DNA from: Deferribacter desulfuricans SSM1
GTDB taxonomy: Bacteria > Chrysiogenota > Deferribacteres > Deferribacterales > Deferribacteraceae
Direction: 5' to 3'
DNA length: 64,000 nucleotides
Assembly (NCBI RefSeq): GCF_000010985.1
Contig: NC_013939.1
Coordinates: 711,501 to 775,500 of the forward strand
The translations under genes and the position numbers were made by a program. Each line of letters opens with the position of its first letter. The first letter of the stretch is position 1. Below, piece by piece: positions 55,352-63,558 of this stretch. A model generated the notes under the pieces. It did no database searches, was not told where the DNA came from, and worked only from the letters and a program-made list of their open reading frames with translations.

Positions 55352-55379
55352 ATTATAACAATTTTAAATAAAAATTCAA
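55352..55379 (-). promoter_or_regulatory. Promoter predicting a leaderless mRNA for the GCS2-like gene
   Basis: On the minus strand TTGAAT (55379-55374), a 16-base spacer and TATAAT (55357-55352) place the start at the ATG (A at 55346). The -35 box abuts the stop of the exporter gene. Confidence 0.55.
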
Positions 55380-55994
55380 TCACATAAAATAAATTTTAGC
55401 TGCAATAAACAGCATCAAGATACCTATCGAAAATTCTATTATTTTCCAGATTTTTGGTTTTGTAAGTATGGGTGCCAAAAGTTTGGAGCCGTATCCAAGA
55501 GAATAGAAAAATATAAAAGATGCTAATGAAGCACCAATACCAAAAATATATTTATATTTTCCATATTGAGCAGAAATTGATCCTAACAATAATACAGTGT
55601 CTAAATAAACATGTGGGTTTAAAAAGGTAAAAGCCAATGTCATAAAAACAGTTTTTTTAAAGGTTTGATTTTTATAATTATTTAAAGAAAGTGCTTCATT
55701 TTTGGCAATTGCAGAATATAGATTCATAAATCCATAAAAAGAAATAAAAATTACCCCAAAATATTTAGTAAAGGTTATTAATACAGGGTGTTTATCAATC
55801 AAAAATCCTATGCTAGAAATTCCTGTAAATATAAGTAAAGCATCTGACACGGCGCATATAAAACAGATTAGAAATATATGATTTTTTAGTAAACCATTTT
55901 TTATTAAAAAGGCGTTTTGTGCCCCAATTGCCATAATCAACGAAAATCCTAAACTAAATCCATCAATCAGGGCAGTTGAAAAAACAAATGACAT
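55380..55994 (-). CDS. LysE/ArgO-family amino acid exporter
   Basis: Six membrane helices in 204 residues. GFSLGFSLIMAIGAQNAFLIKNGL is the LysE signature, and FTFLNPHVYLDTVLLLGSI contains the conserved NPHVYLDT motif of ArgO-type exporters. It exports basic or other amino acids and may relieve build-up from peptide breakdown. There is no Shine-Dalgarno. A TATAAA six bases before the ATG again hints at a leaderless mRNA, although its -35 box is poor. It is divergent from the hybrid-cluster gene. Confidence 0.9.
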   Translation of the reverse strand: MSFVFSTALIDGFSLGFSLIMAIGAQNAFLIKNGLLKNHIFLICFICAVSDALLIFTGISSIGFLIDKHPVLITFTKYFGVIFISFYGFMNLYSAIAKNEALSLNNYKNQTFKKTVFMTLAFTFLNPHVYLDTVLLLGSISAQYGKYKYIFGIGASLASFIFFYSLGYGSKLLAPILTKPKIWKIIEFSIGILMLFIAAKIYFM

Positions 55995-56044
55995 ATCTAT
56001 TTTATATTATAGAAATTATTCTTTTTCTATAAAAAGTTATTTTT

Positions 56045-56058
56045 TTGACTGTAATCAA
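56045..56058 (+). promoter_or_regulatory. FNR/HcpR-type operator before the hybrid-cluster gene
   Basis: TTGAC-TGTA-ATCAA is one base from a perfect FNR-family dyad (TTGAC/T-N4-A/GTCAA). A TATAAT lies at 56071. FNR-family regulators such as HcpR control hcp genes under nitrosative stress in many anaerobes. It lies between divergent genes. Confidence 0.5.
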
Positions 56059-56117
56059 AGATTTTTATGTTATAATAAATATATTAGCAATCAAGAACAC
56101 TAAATGGAGGTGGTTAT

Positions 56118-57749
56118 ATGTTTTGTTATCAGTGTAGTGAAGCTTTAAAGCAACAAGGTTGTACAGTAAAAGGTGTATGTGGTAAAAATGATGAAGTTGC
56201 TACTTTGCAAGATCTTCTCATTTATGCAACTAAAGGGATAGGTTATCTTCTCAATGAAGGTAAAAAGAAAGGGATCAAAGATGAAGAAGCATCTTTGTTT
56301 GTTTTAGAGGCTCTTTTTGCAACAGTGACAAATGTAAACTTTGACCCACAAAGGTTTGTGGATTATGTAAATCGTGCACTTGAAATCAGAGATAATTTAT
56401 TAGAAAAAGTTAAGCCTGAAGGTGCACTGCCTGATGCAGTAACCTTTAAAGTAAACGGCAAAGATGATATGCTTGCAAAAGGAACAGCGGTTGGTGTGCT
56501 TGCTGAGGCAAATGAGGATATCAGGTCATTGAAAGAATTACTTGTTTATGGTCTAAAAGGGATTGCTGCTTATGCTGATCATGCTTATGTGTTGCAGCAT
56601 AAAAGTGATGAAATCTTTGACTTTGTAAATTTTGCATTAAGTGAGACACTTAGAAAAGATATTACAGTTGATGAGCTTGTTAATCTTGTGATGGAGGCAG
56701 GTAATACTGCAGTTAAGACAATGGAACTTCTTGATAAAGCAAATACTTCAAGATACGGCAACCCAGAGATTACTCAGGTTTACACTGGATTATATGAAGG
56801 GCCAGGTATCCTTGTGAGTGGTCATGACCTTCTTGACTTAGAAGAGCTTTTAAAACAGACAGAAGGTACAGGTGTAAATGTCTATACTCATGGTGAGATG
56901 CTTCCAGCTCATGCATATCCAGAGTTGAAAAAGTATAAACATTTAAAGGGTAATTTTGGTACTGCTTGGTATAACCAAATTCATGAATTTCCAGAATTTA
57001 ATGGCCCAATTTTGTTTACTACTAACTGTATTGTGCCACCAAAAGATTCTTACTTTGATAGACTTTTTACAACAGGTTTAGTTGGATGGCCTGGTGTACC
57101 TCATATACCAAATAGAGTTGATGGAAAACCAAAAGATTTTACACCTGTAATCGAAAAAGCAAAAGCAATGGGTGGATTAACCCCTAAAGAGGGCAAATAC
57201 ATAACTATAGGTTTTGCTCATGAGCAGGTTATGCAGGTAGCTGATAAAGTTATTGAAGCTGTTAAATCTGGTAAAATTAAAAGATTTATCGTAATGGCTG
57301 GTTGTGATGGTAGATTAAAAGCTCGCGAATATTATACTGAAGTTGCTAAAAAATTACCAAAGGATACTGTTATTTTGACTGCAGGTTGTGCTAAGTATAG
57401 ATACAATATGCTTGATCTTGGGGATATTGATGGAATCCCTAGAATTCTTGATGCTGGCCAGTGTAACGACAGCTACTCTTTAGCTTATATTGCTCTCAAA
57501 TTGAAAGAGGCTTTTGGGCTAAATGATATTAATGAGTTGCCAATATCTTATGATATTGCATGGTATGAGCAAAAAGCTGTTGCAGTGTTGCTTGCTCTTC
57601 TCGCACTTGGTGTAAAAGGGATAAGGCTTGGGCCAGTTTTGCCAGCTTTTCTTTCACCAAATGTAGCAAAAGTGCTTGTTGAAAACTTTGACATCAAACC
57701 TATCGGTGATCCAGATACTGATATTGAGTTGATGTTACAAGGTAAGTAA
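56118..57749 (+). CDS. hcp: Hybrid-cluster protein / hydroxylamine reductase
   Basis: Reduces hydroxylamine or nitric oxide and protects against nitrosative stress in the cytoplasm. The N-terminal FeS ligands CxxC-x8-C-x5-C ([19 protein letters not shown]) are clear. Hybrid-cluster ligands are in [31 protein letters not shown] and [10 protein letters not shown]. At 543 residues it is full length. GGAGGTGG precedes the ATG. It is divergent from the exporter gene, with a candidate FNR/HcpR operator between. Confidence 0.96.
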   Translation: MFCYQCSEALKQQGCTVKGVCGKNDEVATLQDLLIYATKGIGYLLNEGKKKGIKDEEASLFVLEALFATVTNVNFDPQRFVDYVNRALEIRDNLLEKVKPEGALPDAVTFKVNGKDDMLAKGTAVGVLAEANEDIRSLKELLVYGLKGIAAYADHAYVLQHKSDEIFDFVNFALSETLRKDITVDELVNLVMEAGNTAVKTMELLDKANTSRYGNPEITQVYTGLYEGPGILVSGHDLLDLEELLKQTEGTGVNVYTHGEMLPAHAYPELKKYKHLKGNFGTAWYNQIHEFPEFNGPILFTTNCIVPPKDSYFDRLFTTGLVGWPGVPHIPNRVDGKPKDFTPVIEKAKAMGGLTPKEGKYITIGFAHEQVMQVADKVIEAVKSGKIKRFIVMAGCDGRLKAREYYTEVAKKLPKDTVILTAGCAKYRYNMLDLGDIDGIPRILDAGQCNDSYSLAYIALKLKEAFGLNDINELPISYDIAWYEQKAVAVLLALLALGVKGIRLGPVLPAFLSPNVAKVLVENFDIKPIGDPDTDIELMLQGK

Positions 57750-57884
57750 TTGAAATGTTGTGTAACAGGCTAATGTATTGATAATAATTATGAGATTGCT
57801 TCGGCAACTTTTGTTGCCTCGCAATGACCGGAAATTGCCGTCATTGCGAGCTTTAGCGAAGCAATCTGAGAATTTAAATTATAT
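57750..57884. repeat. Dispersed inverted-repeat element, copy 3
   Basis: AGATTGCTTCG (57793-57803) and CGAAGCAATCT (57857-57867) form the inner inverted repeat, and GTTGTGTAAC at 57757 matches the outer end of copy 1. The internal GGCAAC-(T5)-GTTGCC hairpin is also shared. It lies between hcp and the terminator. Confidence 0.8.
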
Positions 57885-57917
57885 AGTGCCAGATATTCTT
57901 CTGGCACTACTCTTTTA
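57885..57917 (+). terminator. Terminator between convergent genes
   Basis: Nine-base perfect stem AGTGCCAGA/TCTGGCACT (57885-57908), then ACTCTTTTATC. It ends hcp and overlaps the last codon of the convergent epimerase gene. Confidence 0.75.
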
Positions 57918-59295
57918 TCTCAAATCCAAGTACATGTTTTAATGCATTGTCAATATTTGGATATTTAAACTCAAATCCAGAATTAATCAGTTTTTCAGGA
58001 TAAACCCTTGTGCTTGAAAAAAGTATCTCTTCAGCTTTTTCTTTTAGAATAAGTTTGATAATTTTTTCTGGGACTTTTAAGTTTATTTTTGGATTGAGTA
58101 GTGTTTTTAGCTGTATAATTAACTGATTCATTTTAATAGGATTTGGGGAGACTATATTTATCGGACCAGAAAGATTTTCATTTGCTATAATATGTATAAT
58201 GGAATAAGCAATGTCATCTGGCGAAATCCAACTTAACCATACATCATCTTTGCTAAAGATAGGTGAAATTTTAAATCTGAATACATCTAAGAAGTTTTTA
58301 AGAGCACCACCAGTAGGAGTCAGAGTCACGCCTATTCTTAAAATCGCTGTTCTAACCCCTTTTTTCATGGCGGGTTCTGTAGCTTCTTCCCATTTTTTGC
58401 AAACAATGGGTAGAAAACCTGAACCACTTTCACTGTTTTCTGTTAAAGTTTCGTCTCCTCTATTACCATAAAATCCGATTGCTGATGCAGAAATGAATAA
58501 CTCTGGAGGATTTTTCATCTTCGAAATTTTTTCTGCTAAAAATTTTGTTGTTTCAACTCTGCTCTCAATAATTCTCTTTTTTTTCTCTTCAGTCCATTTC
58601 CCTTCTAAAATTGGTTCACCAGCAAGATGTATGACTATATCAGCACAGTTTAAACAACTACTCAGGTAGTGATTATTCAGATCCCATAAAATGGAGTTTT
58701 TGTCTTTTTTATCACGTCTAATTCTAACCACATTGTGACCAAGGGATGATAAATAGTTAAATAGGTAGTTTCCCAATACACCTGAGCTTCCAGTAATAAC
58801 GATATTTTTTTTGGTTATTTTGTATTTTTCTTCTATATCAAGGTCGTTTTCAATAACCTGATACCTATAATTTAGCATTTTATCTAAATCTGCTAAAATA
58901 TACTTTTTAAAAGGTTTAGAAAATGGTTCAAAAGGCAGACTAAATCTTATTTCATCAATAAGCTCTGTTTTATTCTCATCTATTTTGTTAAATTTGTGAA
59001 AATGTATAAATTCCTTAAATGGGCCTTTGATCTGTTTATCGGTAAAGTATTCGTATCCCTTGTAATCAATATGTTTTGATATCCATTTTAATTTAAAAAG
59101 GAATTCTTTTATTTGTAATTCTGTAATTGAGTCAGTTGCAATCCCCTCTTGTTTTAATACAAAAATATTTTTATAAGGGGGGATTAGTCTATTTAAAATG
59201 CCTGGTCGTGTAAAATAACTAAAAACTTTTTTAATATTATAATTTATTATATATCTTTTTACAAATAAATTCATGTTAGTAACGTAATATAACAT
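57907..59295 (-). CDS. SRPBCC-domain / TIGR01777-family epimerase fusion
   Basis: Residues about 8-150 look like an SRPBCC (START/polyketide cyclase) domain (VKRYIINYNIKKVFSYFTRPGILNRLIPP). Then follows an SDR-type NAD(P) domain (VITGSSGVLGNYLFNYLSSLGHNVVRI, IVIHLAGEPI, ISASAIGFYG) and the C-terminal DUF1731-like block VPEKIIKLILKEKAEEILFSS. The fusion is known in several phyla; its reaction is unknown. Met1 and Met8 both lack a ribosome site. The promoter is shared through a palindrome with the divergent MBL gene. Confidence 0.85.
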   Translation of the reverse strand: MLYYVTNMNLFVKRYIINYNIKKVFSYFTRPGILNRLIPPYKNIFVLKQEGIATDSITELQIKEFLFKLKWISKHIDYKGYEYFTDKQIKGPFKEFIHFHKFNKIDENKTELIDEIRFSLPFEPFSKPFKKYILADLDKMLNYRYQVIENDLDIEEKYKITKKNIVITGSSGVLGNYLFNYLSSLGHNVVRIRRDKKDKNSILWDLNNHYLSSCLNCADIVIHLAGEPILEGKWTEEKKKRIIESRVETTKFLAEKISKMKNPPELFISASAIGFYGNRGDETLTENSESGSGFLPIVCKKWEEATEPAMKKGVRTAILRIGVTLTPTGGALKNFLDVFRFKISPIFSKDDVWLSWISPDDIAYSIIHIIANENLSGPINIVSPNPIKMNQLIIQLKTLLNPKINLKVPEKIIKLILKEKAEEILFSSTRVYPEKLINSGFEFKYPNIDNALKHVLGFEIKE

Positions 59296-59338
59296 TTTAT
59301 TTAGTCAATTGTTATTTACATTTACTGACTAAAATATT

Positions 59339-59360
59339 ATTATAGACATATGTCTATAAT
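59339..59360. promoter_or_regulatory. 22-base perfect palindrome with divergent -10 boxes
   Basis: A perfect dyad centred at 59349/59350 with core TAGACATATGTCTA. Its two ends read TATAAT outward on each strand, so one bound repressor could cover both divergent -10 boxes (genes starting at 59295 and 59377). A second dyad, TTTAGTCA/TGACTAAA, lies at 59300-59333. Size and symmetry suit a MarR- or TetR-type dimer. Confidence 0.6.
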
Positions 59361-59376
59361 GTGATGGGAGGATGTT

Positions 59377-60246
59377 ATGAGTAAGGTTGATAAGCTAAAA
59401 ATAACTTGTATCTCTGAAACAAGCTGGTTTGATACTGACAAACTTCTGGAAGATATTAAAAAACATGGCGGGATGGACACCGACCAGTATATTATCGACT
59501 GGGATAATAAAAATAGTGGTGGGTATAGTGCTTTAATAGAATACGAAAAGGATAATGAAAAGAAATATTTACTTTTTGATGTGGGATGGAATGAAAAGTA
59601 TATGGATTACTGTTTTGCCAGGGAAGGTGTAGACAAATTATTAAAGGATGGTCTTCTAAATGATGTTTTCATTAGTCACGAGCATATGGATCATTATTGG
59701 GGGTTAAGAAGCGTAACTAAAATTAGAAATGATTTTAATCTTTATATTCCAAAAGGTTTTTCAGAAAAAGGATATAAATTGTTAGAAGAAGCTGGATTTA
59801 AAGGGAATTTAATTGAAGTAGGTGATGATAATCAATTTGATGAAGTGTATTCATTGATTTTTGAGCTGGATATAATACTTAATGTGAAAAATGAGCAGGT
59901 ATTGGCTTTTGATGTAAAGGATAAAGGGGTTGTTACTGTTACTGGTTGTTGTCATCCTGGTGTAAACAATATGCTTGATAAGGTATCTAAAACTGTGGGA
60001 GATAACCTTTATGGCCTTTATGGTGGACTTCATATTTCACTTTTAGAAGATTGGAATGATGATAAAAAAAATGAAATTGAAAGGTTAAAAAGTAAAGGGT
60101 TAAAGAAAGTTGCTGCAAACCATTGCACAGGAAAAATAGCTGTAGAAGCGATGATAGAGGCTGGAATACCTGTGGTAAGAGGTAGTGCTAAATTTGGTTC
60201 TATGAGTGATTTATATGTTGGGAACGGGGATTTCGTAGAGTTTTAA
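59377..60246 (+). CDS. MBL-fold metallohydrolase (COG1237-like)
   Basis: The metallo-beta-lactamase motif HEHMDHYWGLRS (HxHxDH) is followed by TGCCHPG, GGLHISLLEDW and ANHCTGKIAVEAM. This is the arrangement of the dihydropteroate-related MBL group, annotated elsewhere as beta-ribofuranosylaminobenzene-phosphate-linked synthases. GGGAGG precedes the ATG. The substrate is unknown. Expression is probably controlled by the upstream palindrome. Confidence 0.85.
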   Translation: MSKVDKLKITCISETSWFDTDKLLEDIKKHGGMDTDQYIIDWDNKNSGGYSALIEYEKDNEKKYLLFDVGWNEKYMDYCFAREGVDKLLKDGLLNDVFISHEHMDHYWGLRSVTKIRNDFNLYIPKGFSEKGYKLLEEAGFKGNLIEVGDDNQFDEVYSLIFELDIILNVKNEQVLAFDVKDKGVVTVTGCCHPGVNNMLDKVSKTVGDNLYGLYGGLHISLLEDWNDDKKNEIERLKSKGLKKVAANHCTGKIAVEAMIEAGIPVVRGSAKFGSMSDLYVGNGDFVEF

Positions 60247-60500
60247 TAGAAATATGATATTGCTCATTAATCGCTACTTAAATCCCAGATTGCTTCCCCC
60301 GCCATTGAGCCTCACATATTTAAAATTAAAAATGTAAGTTCTGTGCACATAAAAAGTTTTAAGCTTAAAATTTACTACAAAATGGCGGGGTCGCAATGAC
60401 CAATTTCCTAGTCATTGAGAGGAACAAAAGCGACGGAGCAATCTGATGTTTATGGTAATTTTCAGCAAGTTAGTCTGTTGTACAACTTCCTAATAAAATT
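60247..60500. repeat. Dispersed inverted-repeat element, copy 4 (degenerate and expanded)
   Basis: Outer pieces AGATTGCTTC (60287) and GAGCAATCT (60436) match the other copies. A perfect inner pair CCCCGCCATT (60297)/AATGGCGGGG (60381) flanks 74 bases with no counterpart in them. GTTGTACAAC at 60477 resembles the outer end. No coding sequence is seen in this 331-base gap. Confidence 0.65.
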
Positions 60501-60503
60501 AAT

Positions 60504-60532
60504 AGAGCACCTAATAATTTGGGTGCTCTTTT
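60504..60532 (+). terminator. Rho-independent terminator
   Basis: AGAGCACC (60504) pairs with GGTGCTCT (60522), followed by TTTAAT. It lies downstream of the MBL gene and the repeat and insulates the PHP gene promoter. Confidence 0.75.
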
Positions 60533-60541
60533 AATAAACAG

Positions 60542-60569
60542 TTGATTTATTTGTAAAAAAAGATATAAA
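60542..60569 (+). promoter_or_regulatory. Promoter predicting a leaderless mRNA for the PHP gene
   Basis: TTGATT (60542-60547), a 16-base spacer and TATAAA (60564-60569) put the start site at about 60576, two bases before the ATG at 60578. No ribosome site is present. Confidence 0.55.
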
Positions 60570-60577
60570 TTTTCTTC

Positions 60578-61240
60578 ATGTTTTATGCAGACCTTCACAC
60601 TCATACTACTTTTAGTGATGGAGTTTTGATACCTGCCGAATCTGCAAGAAGAGCTAAAACGGTAGGGTATTCAGGTATTGCTATTACTGACCATGCTGAT
60701 TCTTCAAATTTCCAACTTATAATATCTAATTTATTGAAGTTTAAAGAAGAATTTAATAGCTTTAGTGAAGATTTTAAGGTTATTATAGGTGTAGAATTAA
60801 CGCATGTTTTACCATCTCAAATAGAAAAACTAACATTCTTATCTAGAAAAGAGGGAGCTGATATCGTTGTAGTCCATGGAGAAACTATTGTGGAGCCGGT
60901 AGAAGAGGGTACAAATGCTGCTGCCATTGATGCATGTGTTGATGTACTGGCGCATCCAGGACTAATTTCAGATGAGCTTGTAAAAAAAGCAAAAGATAAC
61001 AATGTGTATTTAGAAATTACTACGAGGAAAGGGCATTCTTTGACAAATGCACATGTGGCACGATTGGCTCTGAAATATGGGACAAATTTGGTAATAAACA
61101 ATGATTTTCATGCACCAGGTGATTATTTTTCACTAAAAATGATTGAAAACTGTTTGAAAGGTGCTGGACTTGATGAAGAGCATATAAAAACTGTTTTTGA
61201 AAATAACAAAAAATTGTTTATGAATAAATTGGAGGGTTAA
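60578..61240 (+). CDS. PHP-domain phosphoesterase-like protein
   Basis: N-terminal DLHTHTTFSDG and AITDHAD, then DVLAHPGLI and a late NNDFHAPGD, are the metal-binding histidines and aspartates of the PHP fold. At 220 residues it is a stand-alone phosphoesterase, similar to YcdX or histidinol-phosphatase types; the substrate is unknown. It heads the operon with the next three genes, with no gap before the anchored protein. The mRNA is probably leaderless. Confidence 0.87.
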   Translation: MFYADLHTHTTFSDGVLIPAESARRAKTVGYSGIAITDHADSSNFQLIISNLLKFKEEFNSFSEDFKVIIGVELTHVLPSQIEKLTFLSRKEGADIVVVHGETIVEPVEEGTNAAAIDACVDVLAHPGLISDELVKKAKDNNVYLEITTRKGHSLTNAHVARLALKYGTNLVINNDFHAPGDYFSLKMIENCLKGAGLDEEHIKTVFENNKKLFMNKLEG

Positions 61241-61825
61241 ATGAGCAAAAAAAAGCAAGTTGTTATGGAAGAAGTGCCAATTGATAAAGTGGAAAATTTT
61301 GTAGAGAAAAATTTTAAGCAGATTTTGATTGGTGTAGCAATAGTTATACTTTTGGTTTTAGGTGGTTACGGATTAAAATCTTATATGGCAAAAAGTTATG
61401 CTAATAAAATAAATGAGCTTGGACATTTAGAATTAGTTTTGAAGTCAGGCAAAATTGATAAAAATAGTGTAGATTTGTTCCTTGAAAAAGGGGAAAAGGT
61501 ATCTGATGTGAAAAATTATGTTGTTTTAAAGGCTATGCAGCTTTATGCAGTGCTTGGTGATCATAATAAAGTTAAAGAGGTAAGTGGTGATCTTACAGAT
61601 AAAAATCTGGAGCTTGGCGAAAGTCTTATGAGTGATTTGGGTATTAAACAGGTAGATTATAAAAAGTATTTCGCAGATTCTTATTTAACACCTATATGGT
61701 ATTATAGAGCAATATTATCAGCTAAAGATAAAAATGAAGCTGAGAAGTATATTACTGAATTTAAAACAAAATTTCCTGACAGCAGATTGTTAGAATTAAT
61801 TGAAAACTGGGAGCTTGGTTCATGA
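61241..61825 (+). CDS. Single-pass membrane protein with TPR-like periplasmic region
   Basis: A cytoplasmic N-terminal stretch (about 30 residues) leads into one membrane helix (QILIGVAIVILLVLGGYGL). About 150 helical residues follow, resembling YfgM/TolR-associated TPR proteins (LYAVLGDHNKVKEVSG, NEAEKYITEFKTKFPDSRLLELIENW). GGAGGG precedes the ATG, which follows the PHP stop directly. The stop overlaps iorA (ATGA). No clear role in the pathway downstream; it may be a chaperone. Confidence 0.7.
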   Translation: MSKKKQVVMEEVPIDKVENFVEKNFKQILIGVAIVILLVLGGYGLKSYMAKSYANKINELGHLELVLKSGKIDKNSVDLFLEKGEKVSDVKNYVVLKAMQLYAVLGDHNKVKEVSGDLTDKNLELGESLMSDLGIKQVDYKKYFADSYLTPIWYYRAILSAKDKNEAEKYITEFKTKFPDSRLLELIENWELGS

Positions 61826-63558
61826 AAAAGGTTTTGAGTGGAAATGAAGCGTTTGCAAGAGGAGCTTTTGAGGCTGGAGTAAAAGTAGTTAGTTCGTATC
61901 CTGGTACACCAAGTACAGAGATAACAGAAAATGTTAAATTTTATGATGAAATTTATTCCGAATGGGCACCTAATGAAAAGGTGGCTTTTGAAGTTGCACT
62001 TGGTGCAAGCCTTGCTGGTAAAAGGGCGATGACTTGTATGAAGCATGTGGGTTTAAATGTTGCTGCTGATCCTTTGATGACGGCAAGTTATACCGGTGTA
62101 AATGGTGGGCTTGCTGTTGTTGTAGCTGATGACCCAAACATGTATAGCTCACAAAATGAGCAAGATAGTAGAAATTATGCAAGATTTGCAAAAGTTCCTA
62201 TGCTTGAGCCTTCAGATTCTCAAGAAGCAAAAGATTTTTTGATAAAAGCCTATGAGATTTCTGAAAAATTTTGCACACCTGTTTTGGTTAGAAGCTGTAC
62301 AAGATTGTCTCACAGTAAAACAGTTGTTGCGCTTGGGGAAAGAGGGGAAGAAGTTGATTTTGGGCTAGAAAATAATATTCCAAAATGGGTGATGGTGCCT
62401 GCCAACGCAAGAAACAGGCGCAAATTTGTAGAAGAAAGACTTGTAAAACTCGCAGAGTTTTCCAAAAGTTCTGATTTAAACAGAGTAGAGATAAATTCAC
62501 CTAAAATTGGTATTATTTGTTCAGGTGTAGTTTATCAGTATGTAAAGGAAGCGATGCCTGATGCTTCTATTTTAAAGCTTGGTATGGTTTACCCTATAAG
62601 TTTTGATATGGTTAGAGAGTTTGCATCAAAAGTAGAAAAACTTTATGTTGTGGAAGAGTTAGATAGATTTTTAGAGACAGAGATAAAAGCGCAAGGGATC
62701 AAAGTAGAAAATTTAAATAGAGATGTATGTGGAGAGCTCTCTGTTGATAAAGTTAAAGAGCTATTTGGAATAAAAGAAGATATAAATGTTGAAAAACTTG
62801 AATTGCCAAATAGACCACCAAATATGTGCCCAGGATGTTCGCACAGAGGGATGTTTTATGCAATTAGCAGATTAAAACTTTTTGCTGTTGGTGATATTGG
62901 CTGTTATACTCTCGGTTTACTGCCACCTCTTAGTGCAATAAACAGCACTGTTTGTATGGGTGCTAGCGTATCTATGACTCATGGTATTGATAAGGCTTCA
63001 GATGGGAAGTTGGCGAAAAAGGCTGTTGCAGTAATTGGAGATTCTACATTTTTACATACAGGCGTAAACGGTTTGATGAATATTGTTTACAATAAAGGTT
63101 TTTCAACAGTAATTATTCTGGATAACAGGATTACTGGTATGACAGGTCATCAACCAAACCCTGCTACTGGTATTACTATCAAAGGTGAACCTGCGCCAAA
63201 AATAGATTTTGAAATATTAGCAAGAGCAATAGGTGTAAAGCATGTATATACAGTGGATCCTTTTGATATAAACCAGTGCTTAGAAGTATTAAAAAGAGAA
63301 GTGGAAAGAGAAGAGCCAAGCGTAATTATTACAAACAGACCATGTATTTTTGCAGATAGGACAGTTATTTCAAGCCCTTATTTTGTTGATACAGAAAAAT
63401 GTACGGGTTGTAAGGCCTGCACAAGAATAGGGTGTCCTGCTATATTGTGGGATGACAATGAAAAACAGGCTTTTATTGATGAGACTTTATGTACTGGATG
63501 TGGATTATGCCCAAGGGTATGTAGATTTGATGCTATTCATCAAAGAGGTGAGAAATGA
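61822..63558 (+). CDS. iorA: Indolepyruvate:ferredoxin oxidoreductase, alpha subunit
   Basis: Thiamine-diphosphate enzyme that decarboxylates aryl pyruvates to acyl-CoA with ferredoxin. The N-terminal domain is GNEAFARGAFEAGVKVVSSYPGTPSTEI. The ThDP region is CPGCSHRG, GDIGCYTLGLLPPL and IGDSTFLHTGVNGLMNI. Two 4Fe-4S motifs end the protein (CTGCKACTRIGCP and CTGCGLCPRVCRF). At 578 residues it is slightly short but complete. GGGAG precedes the ATG, and the start and stop overlap both neighbours. Confidence 0.95.
   Translation: MKKVLSGNEAFARGAFEAGVKVVSSYPGTPSTEITENVKFYDEIYSEWAPNEKVAFEVALGASLAGKRAMTCMKHVGLNVAADPLMTASYTGVNGGLAVVVADDPNMYSSQNEQDSRNYARFAKVPMLEPSDSQEAKDFLIKAYEISEKFCTPVLVRSCTRLSHSKTVVALGERGEEVDFGLENNIPKWVMVPANARNRRKFVEERLVKLAEFSKSSDLNRVEINSPKIGIICSGVVYQYVKEAMPDASILKLGMVYPISFDMVREFASKVEKLYVVEELDRFLETEIKAQGIKVENLNRDVCGELSVDKVKELFGIKEDINVEKLELPNRPPNMCPGCSHRGMFYAISRLKLFAVGDIGCYTLGLLPPLSAINSTVCMGASVSMTHGIDKASDGKLAKKAVAVIGDSTFLHTGVNGLMNIVYNKGFSTVIILDNRITGMTGHQPNPATGITIKGEPAPKIDFEILARAIGVKHVYTVDPFDINQCLEVLKREVEREEPSVIITNRPCIFADRTVISSPYFVDTEKCTGCKACTRIGCPAILWDDNEKQAFIDETLCTGCGLCPRVCRFDAIHQRGEK

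Noticed and set aside
15606-60500. Repeats considered as a CRISPR array
   Set aside because: The copies are single, widely separated and self-complementary, with no regular spacers and no cas genes.
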